A stretch of DNA of 64,000 nucleotides, from positions 1-64,000 of the forward strand of contig JAADBR010000016.1 in the NCBI GenBank assembly GCA_009995705.1, in the 5' to 3' direction. The notes beneath the pieces are model-generated. The model was not told where the DNA came from and made no database searches. It saw only the letters and a list, made by a program, of their open reading frames with translations. Below are positions 1 to 8,756 of this stretch, one piece after another. Position numbers and translations under genes: made by a program. Numbering within the stretch: the stretch's first letter is position 1; each line of letters begins with the position of its first letter. The DNA comes from Microcystis aeruginosa W13-11. GTDB taxonomy: Bacteria; Cyanobacteriota; Cyanobacteriia; Cyanobacteriales; Microcystaceae.

Positions 1-1
1 T

Positions 2-217
2 CAAGATGATGTGGATGAATTTATCGAAAAATTGACTCGTTTTAAAATCGCTTTCCCCCATTATCAAAACTATCGAGCCTACGGTGCAGTGGCAGGAATT
101 GAAATCAACGAGGGAATTGATCGATACGCTTATAAAAAAGGTCTATTTGTGATTAAACCCTCCGGGGATACGGTGGCTATTATTAATGATGCCGACTTTC
201 AACCGAATACTTGGTAA
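2..217 (+). CDS. C-terminal part of a DUF3782-like protein (5' end outside window)
   Basis: This is an open frame running in from the left edge with no start in the window, giving 71 residues before TAA. The tail contains the pattern YGAVAGIEI, then AYKKGLFVIKPSGDTV and ends in PNTW. I associate this ending with cyanobacterial DUF3782 / 'chordopoxvirus fusion protein'-like ORFs: a coiled-coil N-terminus followed by a PD-(D/E)XK-like fold. The function of that family is unknown. Only the end is visible, so the coiled coil and any catalytic residues cannot be checked. A decayed Uma2 tail follows, so the left edge appears to be accessory DNA. Confidence 0.6.
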   Translation, partial: QDDVDEFIEKLTRFKIAFPHYQNYRAYGAVAGIEINEGIDRYAYKKGLFVIKPSGDTVAIINDADFQPNTW

Positions 218-305
218 TCTCTCTAGTCAAAACAATCGCTATGGTTAACCTTTCCTACAATAAAAATCGCCTTCTTCCTAGCATCGAGAGGAAAGGGCGA
301 TCGCT

Positions 306-401
306 GCTCAAGCAGGTTTCGCCAAACAGGAAGCGGAACAAAAAGCCCAACGACTAGCGGAAAGACTAAGAGCACTGGGTATCAACCCCGATGAAGTTTA
401 G
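306..401 (+). pseudogene. Remnant of a Uma2-family (DUF820) gene, C-terminal tail only
   Basis: The frame reads AQAGFAKQEAEQKAQ, then RLAERLRALGINPDEV and stop. This is the characteristic basic/acidic heptad tail of cyanobacterial Uma2 proteins; compare RLRELGIDPET at the end of the intact Uma2 gene at 12577-13371. No Uma2 catalytic core precedes it, and the upstream 80 bases do not continue the frame with recognisable protein. It is therefore a fragment left by deletion or recombination. Uma2 proteins are PD-(D/E)XK nuclease-like and highly amplified in bloom-forming cyanobacteria. Confidence 0.6.
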
Positions 402-428
402 GGGTTGCTCCCCAGCAATTTTAGGGGA

Positions 429-656
429 TTAATCGCGTAATAATTCCGGTTCGGTCAATTCGTCGGTCATTTCCATCAGGGCCCGTTGAACGGGTTTAAT
501 CATCGGGTCATCGATATTTTCTACGGTATCGTAGCGGACGCGCTTGGCCCGTCTAGCGACTTGCACGACGATCGAGTAACGATTACTGGCCACATTCATC
601 AGTTTATCGGTGAGATAAATCATCTCGGAGGAGTCGAATTTAAACCGTTTGGACAT
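429..656 (-). CDS. rpoZ: DNA-directed RNA polymerase omega subunit
   Basis: This is a 75-residue protein starting MSKRFKFDSSEMIY. Omega is the small subunit that chaperones beta-prime assembly of RNA polymerase. The cyanobacterial omega pattern is visible: MIYLTDKLMN, then ASNRYSIVVQVARRAKR, with an acidic C-terminal stretch. The frame stays open 14 codons further upstream, but the ATG at 654-656 is chosen because it gives the usual family N-terminus and length. The gene stands alone, with the Uma2 relic downstream and a long gene-poor region upstream. Confidence 0.9.
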   Translation of the reverse strand: MSKRFKFDSSEMIYLTDKLMNVASNRYSIVVQVARRAKRVRYDTVENIDDPMIKPVQRALMEMTDELTEPELLRD

Positions 657-973
657 AGTTATATTTAGCCTTCTGGTGGTGAATTTGGCAGTTGTCACTG
701 ATAATAGGTTAGTGAGCAGTTTTATTACTCAGTCCACCTTACCACATTTTGTCAACCTTAAGGATAGGGTGACATTTGGTCTCGATCAGATTTTGTCAAC
801 TACTTTTTACAAAACTTAAATCAATTTTATACAAGTTTAAAAATATACAAATAAAGAGATAAATTTTGAAGTAAATAAACCCAAAAAAGGGACACAATTG
901 CGGGGGCTGTAAATACACTTGAACATATAACTTCCCCCTCGATTTAGCTTCCAGTGATGCTATTGCCATGGCC

Positions 974-1003
974 TTGACAGTGCTGGCGATCGATGGTTAA
1001 AAA
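974..1003 (+). promoter_or_regulatory. Candidate sigma70-type promoter for a small RNA
   Basis: A perfect TTGACA (974-979) is followed after 18 bases by TAAAAA (998-1003). There is no open reading frame downstream. Instead a stem-loop and then a terminator-like hairpin follow within about 110 bases. This is a prediction from spacing and hexamers only. Confidence 0.4.
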
Positions 1004-1007
1004 TAAA

Positions 1008-1112
1008 CAGATGCTGGATCCCCATCCAACATCCGCATTCTAACTCTGCACACATTTTGCTAAGTTCTCATGATAAGTTAAAAAACGCTTCCTTTTTGGG
1101 GGCGTTTTTATT
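1008..1112 (+). ncRNA. Candidate small non-coding RNA of about 100 nt
   Basis: Immediately downstream of the promoter-like hexamers lies a hairpin: GATG plus TGGAT (1010-1019, one bulged C), loop CCCC, ATCCA plus CATC (1024-1033, one bulged A). An approximately 45-nt stretch without obvious structure follows. A second hairpin then pairs AAAAACGC (1081-1088) with GCGTTTTT (1102-1109) and runs into T-rich sequence, as a rho-independent terminator would. No ORF with coding character occupies the stretch. I do not recognise it as 6S, tmRNA, Yfr1 or Yfr2. Promoter, stem, linker and terminator in order is the layout of a cyanobacterial sRNA gene, but expression is unproven. Confidence 0.4.
1081..1109. 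terminator. Rho-independent terminator-like hairpin
   Basis: AAAAACGC (1081-1088) pairs perfectly with GCGTTTTT (1102-1109) across a 13-nt loop, and T/A-rich sequence lies on both sides, so it could act in either direction. It is the best 3' end for the sRNA candidate; no protein gene ends here. Confidence 0.55.
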
Positions 1113-1172
1113 TATTCGATTGAAAAAACCGATGACAATCATTACTAAAGCTGATAAGAAAGTGGGGAAGTA

Positions 1173-1240
1173 GGGTGTGGGGAGAATAAATAAAATAATC
1201 TCCTACCTCCTATCTCCTGACTCCTGACTCCTGACTCCTA
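1173..1240 (+). repeat. Composite dispersed repeat (GAATAAATA ... CTCCTGA type), copy 1
   Basis: The module reads GTAGGGTGTGGGGAGAATAA, then a short A-rich link, then AATCTCCT followed by repeated CTCCTGA units (about four). A related module with the same order occurs at 1662-1706 and again at 42831-42896. None lies inside a gene. These are typical short dispersed repeats of bloom-forming cyanobacterial genomes. Confidence 0.6.
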
Positions 1241-1661
1241 ACCCAATGGTAGATGTGGGATTTTTGCAGGAGTTCTATTTTCCGACAAAGATAAGTAAAA
1301 ATTATTTATTGACCGTAAAAACTTGAGAATATTTAAATTAACATTCCGCAATATTTATAAATTCTTAAGAATTAATTGAGAAAGATTATTATTTAACAAC
1401 GATGTTATGCTGGTTACAGCGATTTGATATAATTTCATAGTGGGTTATTCTGTGCTTTTTTGGTCAGCAATGGTTGAAACCCTTGTCAAACCTAGAAGGT
1501 GATCCTAATTAAAACGGGTAAATCAGTCAATTTCACCCACAACGATGATCTTTTTTTTATGTAGTTTTATTGCAAAAAAAAAGTTTTTTTGACAAAAAGC
1601 CCAAAGTATGATAGGCATTCAAGGTGTTTCTGGTTGCGAGTAATTATTGTAGAGGGGGGGG

Positions 1662-1729
1662 AGATGGGAGAATAAATAAAAGCAATCTCCTGCCGACCGC
1701 CTCCTGATAACTGATAACTGATAACTGAT
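1662..1729 (+). repeat. Composite repeat copy 2 running into TGATAAC heptamers at a start codon
   Basis: GAGAATAAATAAAAGCAATC and CTCCTG units are followed by three TGATAAC heptamers. The third runs directly into TGATGAA, so the ATG of the next gene (1728) is formed by a mutated or fused repeat unit. The same heptamers precede starts at 29170, 31682 and 32606. Confidence 0.65.
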
Positions 1730-3173
1730 GAAAAGATTAGCTTGGTTCGATCGCTTAGTGTTAGCGAGTATTTTGGCTTTAATTGCCGCGATATCGTCGA
1801 TTTTGATCCAGGGAAATCAAGTTCCTACCCGAGGGGAGAATTTTAGCTGGCAAGGGCGAAAAATCGGCGTTAGGGACAATTATTTTACTTTAAGTTTTAA
1901 TCGACCGATTGACCGTTCCGACATAGAAACCAGCTTGGTGATCAATCCTCCCTTACCGGGTAAAATTAGCTGGGCTGGCGATCGCTTGACCTATACCTTG
2001 ACGGAATTACCCATCTACGGCAAAAAATATCAAGTAAAGTTACCCATTGCTCAAGGGGAGGACTTTATCGGCGAATTTTACAGCCATGATCGAGCTTTTG
2101 CCTATATTGGAGTCAACCAAGAGGAAAGAGGCCGTTTAATCGTCTGTAATATCATTCAGGGGGCAAATAACCTCACAGAACTGAAAAAAACCATCCTTAC
2201 CCCTGGGGATTTGGTGGTCACGGATTTTCAAATCTATCCGACAGGGGATAAAATTTTATTCTCGGCCTTCGATCGCTCCGACTTAGGACGAGATACCCCA
2301 AAACAGCAAATTTACACAATTACCACGGGTTTAAATCATGCTGAAAATGGTCAAAATTTGCCTAGTGGTCGTATAGAAAGGTTTTTAGATGCGAAAATCT
2401 ATCAAAATCTGCGCTTTAATCTCTCAGATAACGGCAAAACCCTAATCGTGCAGAGAATTAATCATGGGAATCCGGGGGATGCCAGTTTATGGGTAATCAG
2501 CGATGATGGACAATCGCGACCGTTAGGAATACAAGGGGATATTTTTTTACTATCTCCCGACGGTAAAAAAGCGGTTGTCAGTCAAAAGGGAGGGGTAGCG
2601 GTGATTCCTTTGGATGTTCAAGGGGGAAAACCGCAATTTTTGCCCACCTACGAGAAAATACTCGCTTTTTCCCGGGATGGTCGCCAAAAACTCATGGTGA
2701 AATCGGAACCTGATAATCAGCGATCGCTATTTTTGCTCAACGATCAGGGAGAGTCAAGACTACTGCTAAGAACAGCTAATCCGATTATTAGCTGTGAATT
2801 TGAACCGCGACAGGAAAAAACCCTTTACTGTCTGAAAAGCGATCTGGTTATGGGCAGCGATGGCAAGGTGAAAGAAGAACCATTTTTAGCGATTATTGAG
2901 CTAAAAACGGGTAAAATGATCCCCCTGCTGGCCTTGCCTAATTATCGTGACGTGCAGATGAGTATGTCTCCTGATGGCGTGGCTTTATTATTTGATCAGT
3001 TAGCAACCATACCCTTTGGAGTCGGAAATGATTTAGTCACTGGGGAGGGGTCGAGTATTGCCGATGGTCGTCTCTGGTTATTACCGCTTCCTGATCAATT
3101 CAGTCCCAATAGCATCCCGAAAATTTTGCCTCAAGAACTCAACGCTGGTTTTAAACCCCGTTGGCTGCCCTAA
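1728..3173 (+). CDS. Membrane-anchored protein with SbsA-like Ig domain and beta-propeller-like repeats
   Basis: This 481-residue protein has one hydrophobic segment near the N-terminus (about 10-28, following MKRLAWFDRL), so it is anchored in, or secreted across, a membrane. Residues about 45-105 (FTLSFNRPIDRSDIE, then LVINPPLPG, then KYQVKL) resemble a bacterial Ig-like SbsA_N domain. The rest shows repeated turns such as FSLSPDGKK-like blocks (LLSPDGKKAVVSQ, FSRDGRQKLMV, MSMSPDGVALLF), typical of WD40-like/TolB-like beta propellers. No catalytic motif is seen. The FUSC gene follows 57 bases downstream on the same strand and may be co-transcribed. The function is unknown; a periplasmic binding or scaffolding role would be an inference. 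Confidence 0.7.
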   Translation: MKRLAWFDRLVLASILALIAAISSILIQGNQVPTRGENFSWQGRKIGVRDNYFTLSFNRPIDRSDIETSLVINPPLPGKISWAGDRLTYTLTELPIYGKKYQVKLPIAQGEDFIGEFYSHDRAFAYIGVNQEERGRLIVCNIIQGANNLTELKKTILTPGDLVVTDFQIYPTGDKILFSAFDRSDLGRDTPKQQIYTITTGLNHAENGQNLPSGRIERFLDAKIYQNLRFNLSDNGKTLIVQRINHGNPGDASLWVISDDGQSRPLGIQGDIFLLSPDGKKAVVSQKGGVAVIPLDVQGGKPQFLPTYEKILAFSRDGRQKLMVKSEPDNQRSLFLLNDQGESRLLLRTANPIISCEFEPRQEKTLYCLKSDLVMGSDGKVKEEPFLAIIELKTGKMIPLLALPNYRDVQMSMSPDGVALLFDQLATIPFGVGNDLVTGEGSSIADGRLWLLPLPDQFSPNSIPKILPQELNAGFKPRWLP

Positions 3174-3229
3174 AATTATTGATCGGTAGCTATGTTATCA
3201 GGTTCCAGAGTTAAGTTTTTAGTGAATTT

Positions 3230-5467
3230 ATGCTAGTTCAGCGATTTGGTTTTTTATTGCGTCCTAGTGGCGATATCGAGATCGAGCGGGGGATTCGGAC
3301 TTTATTAGCGATCGCAGTCCCGATTATGATCGGTGAGATTTTAAAGCAGTCGAAATTGGGGTTAATGGTGGGTTTAGCGGCTCAAATCTTGATTTTGGCC
3401 GATGTGGGGGAACTTTACTGCCTGAGAGCGAAAACCCTAGTCGCTACGACTATCGGGATGGCTCTGGCTTTGATTATCGGTACATTAGCCAGTGCTTGGC
3501 TAGGATTGACCGTCGTGATAGTTTTTTGCGGTTTGTTCCTAGCGGGTTATTTGACGGTTTACGGGGAAAATGGGGGGTTAGCTGGGGTAGTAATTGGTTT
3601 ATTGCTGCTTTTTGCTGTTTATCTCCCATCGGGAGATATCATCGTCGCTTTACAACGGGCCGGAATCGTTGTGTTGGGGGGGGGATGGACAATTTTTTTA
3701 GCCCTGTTTATCTGGCCTTTTCGACCTAATCAGCCTTTACGTCAGGTAACGGCGGAAAATTTTCAGGTTATCGCCACTCATCTCCGCTCTTTGCCTTTAC
3801 ACTCTCGTTCTAATGCTAATGAGGAGCCATATTTTGACAAAATCCGGCAACTGTTGCTACGTTCGAGGAAAACTGTCACCTTGACGCGTCGGGGACGTTG
3901 GGGAAAGAGTGAGCTGCGGGAATTGTTAATCGTCTTGATCGAAGATAGCGATCGCATTAATACCAGCTTAACTGCACTGCGAGAATTGCTTCATCTTCAT
4001 CCCTTGCCACAACTGACCACGGTGGGTATTTTATTGGAAGATATTCTCGTGCAAGTGGCAGAAATTAGCGAAGATATTGCCGGGTTAATTTTGGGTAAAA
4101 ATAAACAACCGGATTGTGAGCGCTTGCAGCTATTACTCAAGGCGATCGAGCAACAAAAAAATCTGCAAGCTAAAGTTTTAGAAAATGCCCAGGATGATTA
4201 TAGCAGTTATGTGGCAATTTCTCAATTAAATAATCGTTTAAAAAAATTATTTAAACAGCTAAAAATAGCCAGTGAAACGGCGCAACATTTGCAGCAAAGC
4301 GAGAGCTTTTCAGATAAAAAAAATTCCTGGCAGCGGAACTTTGAAGGGATAGAAAAAGAGTGCGGTCAAGAAAAAGCTTGGTGGGAACCATTAAAATCTA
4401 ATTTTAATCTAGAATCGCCCCTATTTCGTCATGGTTTACGCTTGGGTTTGGGAAGTGCGCTAGGAGTCTTGATTTACAATAAGCTAGGAATTACCCATAG
4501 TTTTTGGATTGGTTTAACCTTAGTTATTGTGTTAAAACCAGATTTTAGCTTGACTTTTCAACGCTTTTTTAATCGGGTATTTGGTACGATTTTAGGCTCG
4601 TTTTTTGTTTCGGTCTTGTTGCCAATTATAGATAATTCGATCTGGTTAGAAATTATTGGGGTGATTTCTATAGCGATTGCTTTAGCTTTGGTGCGATTTC
4701 ACTATAGTTTAGCCGTATTTTTTATCACAATTTTTGCTTTAATTATCAGTCGTCTCGATGCCAGCAATGACGGGATTGATTTAGAGTATATCAGAATAGT
4801 TTATACTTTAATTGGTAGTGCTTTAGCTTTTGTACTTTCCTTCGGTTTTCTACGGGTTAATGAAGATGAACGTTTTTCCCTCGCTGCCATTAAAGCATTA
4901 GAAGCTAATCAAATATATTTTCAGTCAGTTATGGCAGTTTATTTAGGAGAATCATCCTATCAAACTGCAATTTTATCTTCCCATCGCAATAAAGCTCGAC
5001 GAGCAAATACAACTATGCAAACGGCCCTACAAAGATTAATTGATGATCCTAGCACACCTTTTCCACAAATGGAACCGGCAATCACTTTAAGTAATTATAT
5101 TCCCCGTTTTGGTCGCGCGGTGACAGTTTTATTGACGGAATTGGAACAATATCGCGGTAGTCCTCCCCATCCTAATCTGAGTCTGTTCACGCAACAAATA
5201 ACCCAAGCTTTGACGCAATTAACCCAAGCTTTGCAAACAAATAATCCTCCTTCTCCCTTACCTCCCCTCGAAGATACTTTAGAAAATATCCTCGATTATT
5301 TGCAGGAATTGCGAGAGGAAAGGTTAGTGGAAATTGGCGATCAAAAAGAGGGAACTAATCTCCAGAAATATTTAGGGGATTATAATATTGTCACCACGGA
5401 ACTTGTGGAATTATCTAGTCGTGTTGGGGTAATGAACACAGCAATTGATCGTTTTATTAGAAGTTAA
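3230..5467 (+). CDS. FUSC-family inner-membrane protein (aromatic-acid exporter-like)
   Basis: The 745-residue protein has two blocks of transmembrane helices. The first is at about 22-165, rich in GLAAQILILADVG-type segments. The second is at about 395-545, around LRLGLGSALGVLIYNK and FWIGLTLVIVLKPD. Soluble helical regions separate and follow them. This is the FUSC / ArAE (YccS, AaeB) layout, in which the second block carries the conserved FW..LT...VLKPD-like motif. The family exports aromatic acids or is of unknown function. The substrate cannot be told from sequence. The start is the ATG at 3230. It probably forms a short transcription unit with the preceding propeller protein. Confidence 0.85.
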   Translation: MLVQRFGFLLRPSGDIEIERGIRTLLAIAVPIMIGEILKQSKLGLMVGLAAQILILADVGELYCLRAKTLVATTIGMALALIIGTLASAWLGLTVVIVFCGLFLAGYLTVYGENGGLAGVVIGLLLLFAVYLPSGDIIVALQRAGIVVLGGGWTIFLALFIWPFRPNQPLRQVTAENFQVIATHLRSLPLHSRSNANEEPYFDKIRQLLLRSRKTVTLTRRGRWGKSELRELLIVLIEDSDRINTSLTALRELLHLHPLPQLTTVGILLEDILVQVAEISEDIAGLILGKNKQPDCERLQLLLKAIEQQKNLQAKVLENAQDDYSSYVAISQLNNRLKKLFKQLKIASETAQHLQQSESFSDKKNSWQRNFEGIEKECGQEKAWWEPLKSNFNLESPLFRHGLRLGLGSALGVLIYNKLGITHSFWIGLTLVIVLKPDFSLTFQRFFNRVFGTILGSFFVSVLLPIIDNSIWLEIIGVISIAIALALVRFHYSLAVFFITIFALIISRLDASNDGIDLEYIRIVYTLIGSALAFVLSFGFLRVNEDERFSLAAIKALEANQIYFQSVMAVYLGESSYQTAILSSHRNKARRANTTMQTALQRLIDDPSTPFPQMEPAITLSNYIPRFGRAVTVLLTELEQYRGSPPHPNLSLFTQQITQALTQLTQALQTNNPPSPLPPLEDTLENILDYLQELREERLVEIGDQKEGTNLQKYLGDYNIVTTELVELSSRVGVMNTAIDRFIRS

Positions 5468-5589
5468 AATTTAGTTATTATAACAAGGGTGTATCTGATT
5501 TTTGTAAATCTACTGAGTTGGGTATTTTTAAAGGGAAACTGTCTTCTAACATTGGTCATTACTTCCGATTTATCACTCAATCCAAGCCT

Positions 5590-5610
5590 TTGGGGGGTAG
5601 AACCCCCCAA
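5590..5610. terminator. Strong hairpin between convergent genes
   Basis: TTGGGGGG (5590-5597) pairs perfectly with CCCCCCAA (5603-5610) around a 5-nt loop. It sits between the ends of the convergent FUSC and dndD-like genes. There is no long T tract, so it may be a dispersed palindrome serving as a bidirectional transcription stop. Confidence 0.4.
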
Positions 5611-5740
5611 ACCCCTCGTGCATTAGCTTTTCGGTGAGATGCTTACACGCGATTGTTCATATTTTTGTACCAATTTAAGAGTCACTGATAATTACTGGTT
5701 GTCTGTATTTCTGCAAAGGTGAGAGGCACCCATTTAGCAG

Positions 5741-7813
5741 TCAGGAGGAAAATCGATTAACTTCGATAATTTCCGTATATTCAAAATTATTAGGACTGCG
5801 TTTCACCAGAGAATAATCAACACCATGAAGATTAATTAAATCCTCTTGACAATCTGCTTTCGGAGAATTATAAACTAACACATATTCTTTACCAATATAG
5901 GGAGAAATCTCGGTTTCTACCTCTCCTCTCCATTGAGTTTTTGTCACTAAAACAACTAACTGATTGGCTAATTTAGGAATGGCAATCGCAACTTGCCGAC
6001 GATAGATATGATCAAGACTACCAAAAGGGGAATCCATCACCAGAGGAAAAGTGCTGCTATCAATTCCCATCAAGGTATTTTTCTGACTCCATTCGCGCAC
6101 TCGATCGATAATTCCCCCGATAAAAGATAAACTGAGAATCTGATTTTCTCCGGTGGAAGCTGCCACGGGAATGGCGAATCCTGTGGTATTTTCTAATAAT
6201 CTTACCTCGTAATCGGGACTAATACGGGGAATATAGGGAGTAAAAGAAATTGAGTTAAAGATTTCCTGTACCCGTTTTTCTAAGGACAAACGAAACTGAG
6301 TTTCTAATCTCTGTCTTACCTCACTAATGCGATTAATTGCCTCTTGAGTGGCTAAAATACGTCGTTGTCCTAAATTATATTTTTCCTCTTTTTGTTGCTG
6401 TTTTTGTACCTGTTTTTGCAGGGATTCTAACTCTTTTTCATAGATATCTAGTTGATTTTTATTGCTACCCTGTTCCAAGCGTAAATCTTTTAGGGAATCC
6501 TCGATCGCATCTAAGCGAGATTGCAGATTTTTAATATCTTCATCGGGATAATGACGAAATTTATCTCGCACTTCATCTAATTCTGATTCTACTAAAGATA
6601 ATTCTAAGCGCCACTGGTGAATATTAGCTTGATAATTATCCACTTCTTGCCAAAAATCTAAGACTTTTTTATCCATTTCTTTGACTGTGGAAGATAAGCG
6701 AATGGCTGCTTCTTCTACATCGGCCATTCCTGCTTTATTCATCCAATCTTGTACCTGTAAATAAGCTTGGCTATTTTTCTGTAATTCCTGACCACAAATA
6801 CATTTTTTTCGCTCTAATAATTGTTGGACAAATTGCTGTTTGATACCACTGGGTAATTCCCCTTGTTGTCGTAGGCGATCGATTAATTGCTGAAAGTTTT
6901 GATTAATTTCTTTTAAAAAGACTTGATAAGCTTGCTGAGAAATTAATTTCTTTAATTTATCTTTAGTTCTGACTAAATCTTGTCGCAGATTTCTTTCCTG
7001 TTGTTCTAATTTTTCTTTTAACTGTTTCAATTCTTCGGCACCACTTAACTGTAGTAAGCGATTATTCACGGCTTTTTTTAATTCTTCTTGCTGGGATAAC
7101 TGGCTAATAATATCTTGCTGACGCTGTTTTAATTTCTCGAAATCCTGCTCAATTTTACTCTCCTGTTTCAGTAACTTTTTTAAATCCGATTCCCCTAAAT
7201 CTTTAAGCTCATCTTGTAAAGATTTTTTGGCTTTTTTTAAATGCTCGATCGCTCGATCTAATACTTTAACTCCCAATAATTCCTTTGTATCTTCGGCGAT
7301 TTTACCTTGGCTACTACTACGAAATTGATGATCAATATATTCGCCATCAAAAAAGAAATAACGGTGTAAACTTTCTGGTAAGATTTGATTAATAATATCC
7401 TCCGCTGGTTGATTGGGTGTGTACCAATTACCATCATCACCAGCGTAGAGCATATATAAACTATTTGAACCGTATTTAATCTTACTATTTACATCTTGGT
7501 AGGCGAAAAATTTTCGTTTTACCTGATAGCGTTTATTTTCATGTTCAAAGTTTACTTCTGCGGAACATTCTATGGAAGTTCCCGTGGTTACTTCGGTAAT
7601 TGCCCGTTTATTAACTAATAACTCTGGTTCGGCAAAAGCTGCTGTAAATTTTTCATAAAGAACCCAAGTACAAGCATTTAAAATTGTTGTTTTTCCTGTC
7701 CCATTATTGCCATAAATTACCGTCGTATTGCGAGAACTCGCCGCTAAATGTATCTCAGGAGTCTTACCATAAAATTGTCGAAAATTACATAACTTTATTG
7801 ATAGTAGTTTCAT
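5741..7813 (-). CDS. dndD: DndD-like SMC/Rad50-type ATPase (DNA phosphorothioation)
   Basis: The protein has 690 residues, the normal size for DndD. It begins MKLLSIKLCNFRQFYGKTPE, with Walker A GNNGTGKT at 35-42. A long coiled coil (about 185-515) is interrupted by a CICG hook at 338-341. The ABC signature STGENQ is near 553-558, and Walker B PLVMDSPFGSLD at 590-601. DndD is the ATPase of the DndABCDE system that puts sulphur into the DNA backbone. No dndB or dndC is adjacent. The gene sits directly after a 58-codon ORF on the same strand, and dndE lies about 11 kb away. A stand-alone RecF/Rad50-like repair ATPase is an alternative, but the DndE homologue in the window favours DndD. Confidence 0.8.
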   Translation of the reverse strand: MKLLSIKLCNFRQFYGKTPEIHLAASSRNTTVIYGNNGTGKTTILNACTWVLYEKFTAAFAEPELLVNKRAITEVTTGTSIECSAEVNFEHENKRYQVKRKFFAYQDVNSKIKYGSNSLYMLYAGDDGNWYTPNQPAEDIINQILPESLHRYFFFDGEYIDHQFRSSSQGKIAEDTKELLGVKVLDRAIEHLKKAKKSLQDELKDLGESDLKKLLKQESKIEQDFEKLKQRQQDIISQLSQQEELKKAVNNRLLQLSGAEELKQLKEKLEQQERNLRQDLVRTKDKLKKLISQQAYQVFLKEINQNFQQLIDRLRQQGELPSGIKQQFVQQLLERKKCICGQELQKNSQAYLQVQDWMNKAGMADVEEAAIRLSSTVKEMDKKVLDFWQEVDNYQANIHQWRLELSLVESELDEVRDKFRHYPDEDIKNLQSRLDAIEDSLKDLRLEQGSNKNQLDIYEKELESLQKQVQKQQQKEEKYNLGQRRILATQEAINRISEVRQRLETQFRLSLEKRVQEIFNSISFTPYIPRISPDYEVRLLENTTGFAIPVAASTGENQILSLSFIGGIIDRVREWSQKNTLMGIDSSTFPLVMDSPFGSLDHIYRRQVAIAIPKLANQLVVLVTKTQWRGEVETEISPYIGKEYVLVYNSPKADCQEDLINLHGVDYSLVKRSPNNFEYTEIIEVNRFSS

Positions 7814-7878
7814 ATTTATATAGAGGGGATGATGGGGAAGTTTTTTTAGTGAACAGTGAACCGATAACTGATAACTGA

Positions 7879-8055
7879 TTATTGAATTACTTCTTTAATA
7901 ATTGTTAAAACATCATCATTGATATTGCGAGGATTGCGCTGGTATAACTTATCCCTTTCCAATTTTAAAACTTGATCGATGATTTTTCGCACATCTTCAG
8001 GAGCGTTTAAAATCGGTTCTTGGATATTTTGGAGATTATTATCAGGATTAGTCAT
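7879..8055 (-). CDS. Small conserved-looking ORF upstream of dndD (58 aa)
   Basis: ATG at 8053-8055 opens a 58-codon frame ending TAA at 7879-7881, reading MTNPDNNLQNIQEPIL, then NAPEDVRKIIDQVLKLERD, then INDDVLTIIKEVIQ. It is mostly helical and charged, with no signal or membrane segment. It is followed 65 bases later by dndD on the same strand, with TGATAAC repeats in the gap and at its stop. Its coding character (helix-compatible, no low-complexity bias) and its position suggest a small partner or regulator of DndD. It is too short and too unlike DndE to be that subunit, and DndE is found elsewhere in this window. The function is unknown. Confidence 0.6.
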   Translation of the reverse strand: MTNPDNNLQNIQEPILNAPEDVRKIIDQVLKLERDKLYQRNPRNINDDVLTIIKEVIQ

Positions 8056-8156
8056 AGGGCAGATTTTTTAGTATTTACAACCGCGGCATTTCCAACAAAA
8101 TCCCTGCCAGGGTACATTAATCTGTTACTAACGCACCCTCAGCCTAGATTGTTTCT

Positions 8157-8747
8157 CTAAACGAAACCTAAATAGGGTAACTTTTGTGCGGTAGATTCAA
8201 TCAGATCGAGATTTTGTAACAGCTGCCCGCAGGTATCCCAATCCCCTTCTATTAACATCTGTCGGGAACCTTCATTCATAGAGACGGTAGCGACAAAATC
8301 CCCCCATTCCACCGTCATAGTTGGCAAAGAAAGATCGACGGGAATTTCGGGATTAGCTGCAATTAAATCCTGTAAATGGCTGATGATTTTTGCCTCAGCA
8401 GTGACACAGGGAACCCCATTAGCGATACAATTGCCAAAAAATATTTCGGCGAAACTTTCCCCGATAATTGCTTGAATTCCCCAACGTAAAATCGCTTGCG
8501 GTGCGTGTTCCCGAGAAGAGCCACAACCAAAATTACCATTAACTACCAAAATTTTCGCTCCTTGGTACTGGGGTAGATCGAAAGGATGACTTCCCTGTAA
8601 AGCGGCTCGATCATCGGCGAACACTTGTTCTCCTAAACCTTCAAAGGTGATACAACGCAAAAAACGAGCCGGAATAATGCGATCGGTGTCAATATCGTTG
8701 CCTTGCAAGGGTAAAGCTCGTCCGGAGATGGTTTTAACTTGACTCAT
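8157..8747 (-). CDS. leuD: 3-isopropylmalate dehydratase small subunit
   Basis: The 196-residue protein carries the aconitase swivel-domain hallmarks: [16 protein letters not shown] near the N-terminus and [15 protein letters not shown] near 75-90. With the iron-sulphur large subunit LeuC it isomerises 2- to 3-isopropylmalate in leucine biosynthesis. leuC is not in the window, so the two subunits are encoded apart, as is common in cyanobacteria. The gene lies 10 bases downstream of the broken methyltransferase and upstream of the dndD pair, all on the minus strand. Confidence 0.93.
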   Translation of the reverse strand: MSQVKTISGRALPLQGNDIDTDRIIPARFLRCITFEGLGEQVFADDRAALQGSHPFDLPQYQGAKILVVNGNFGCGSSREHAPQAILRWGIQAIIGESFAEIFFGNCIANGVPCVTAEAKIISHLQDLIAANPEIPVDLSLPTMTVEWGDFVATVSMNEGSRQMLIEGDWDTCGQLLQNLDLIESTAQKLPYLGFV

Positions 8748-8756
8748 GATCTTTTT

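Noticed and set aside
888-1110. tmRNA or 6S RNA
   Set aside because: The GGGGGCTGTAA start recalls tmRNA, but there is no tRNA-like acceptor/T-arm and no tag ORF; no 6S-type long closed stem is visible.
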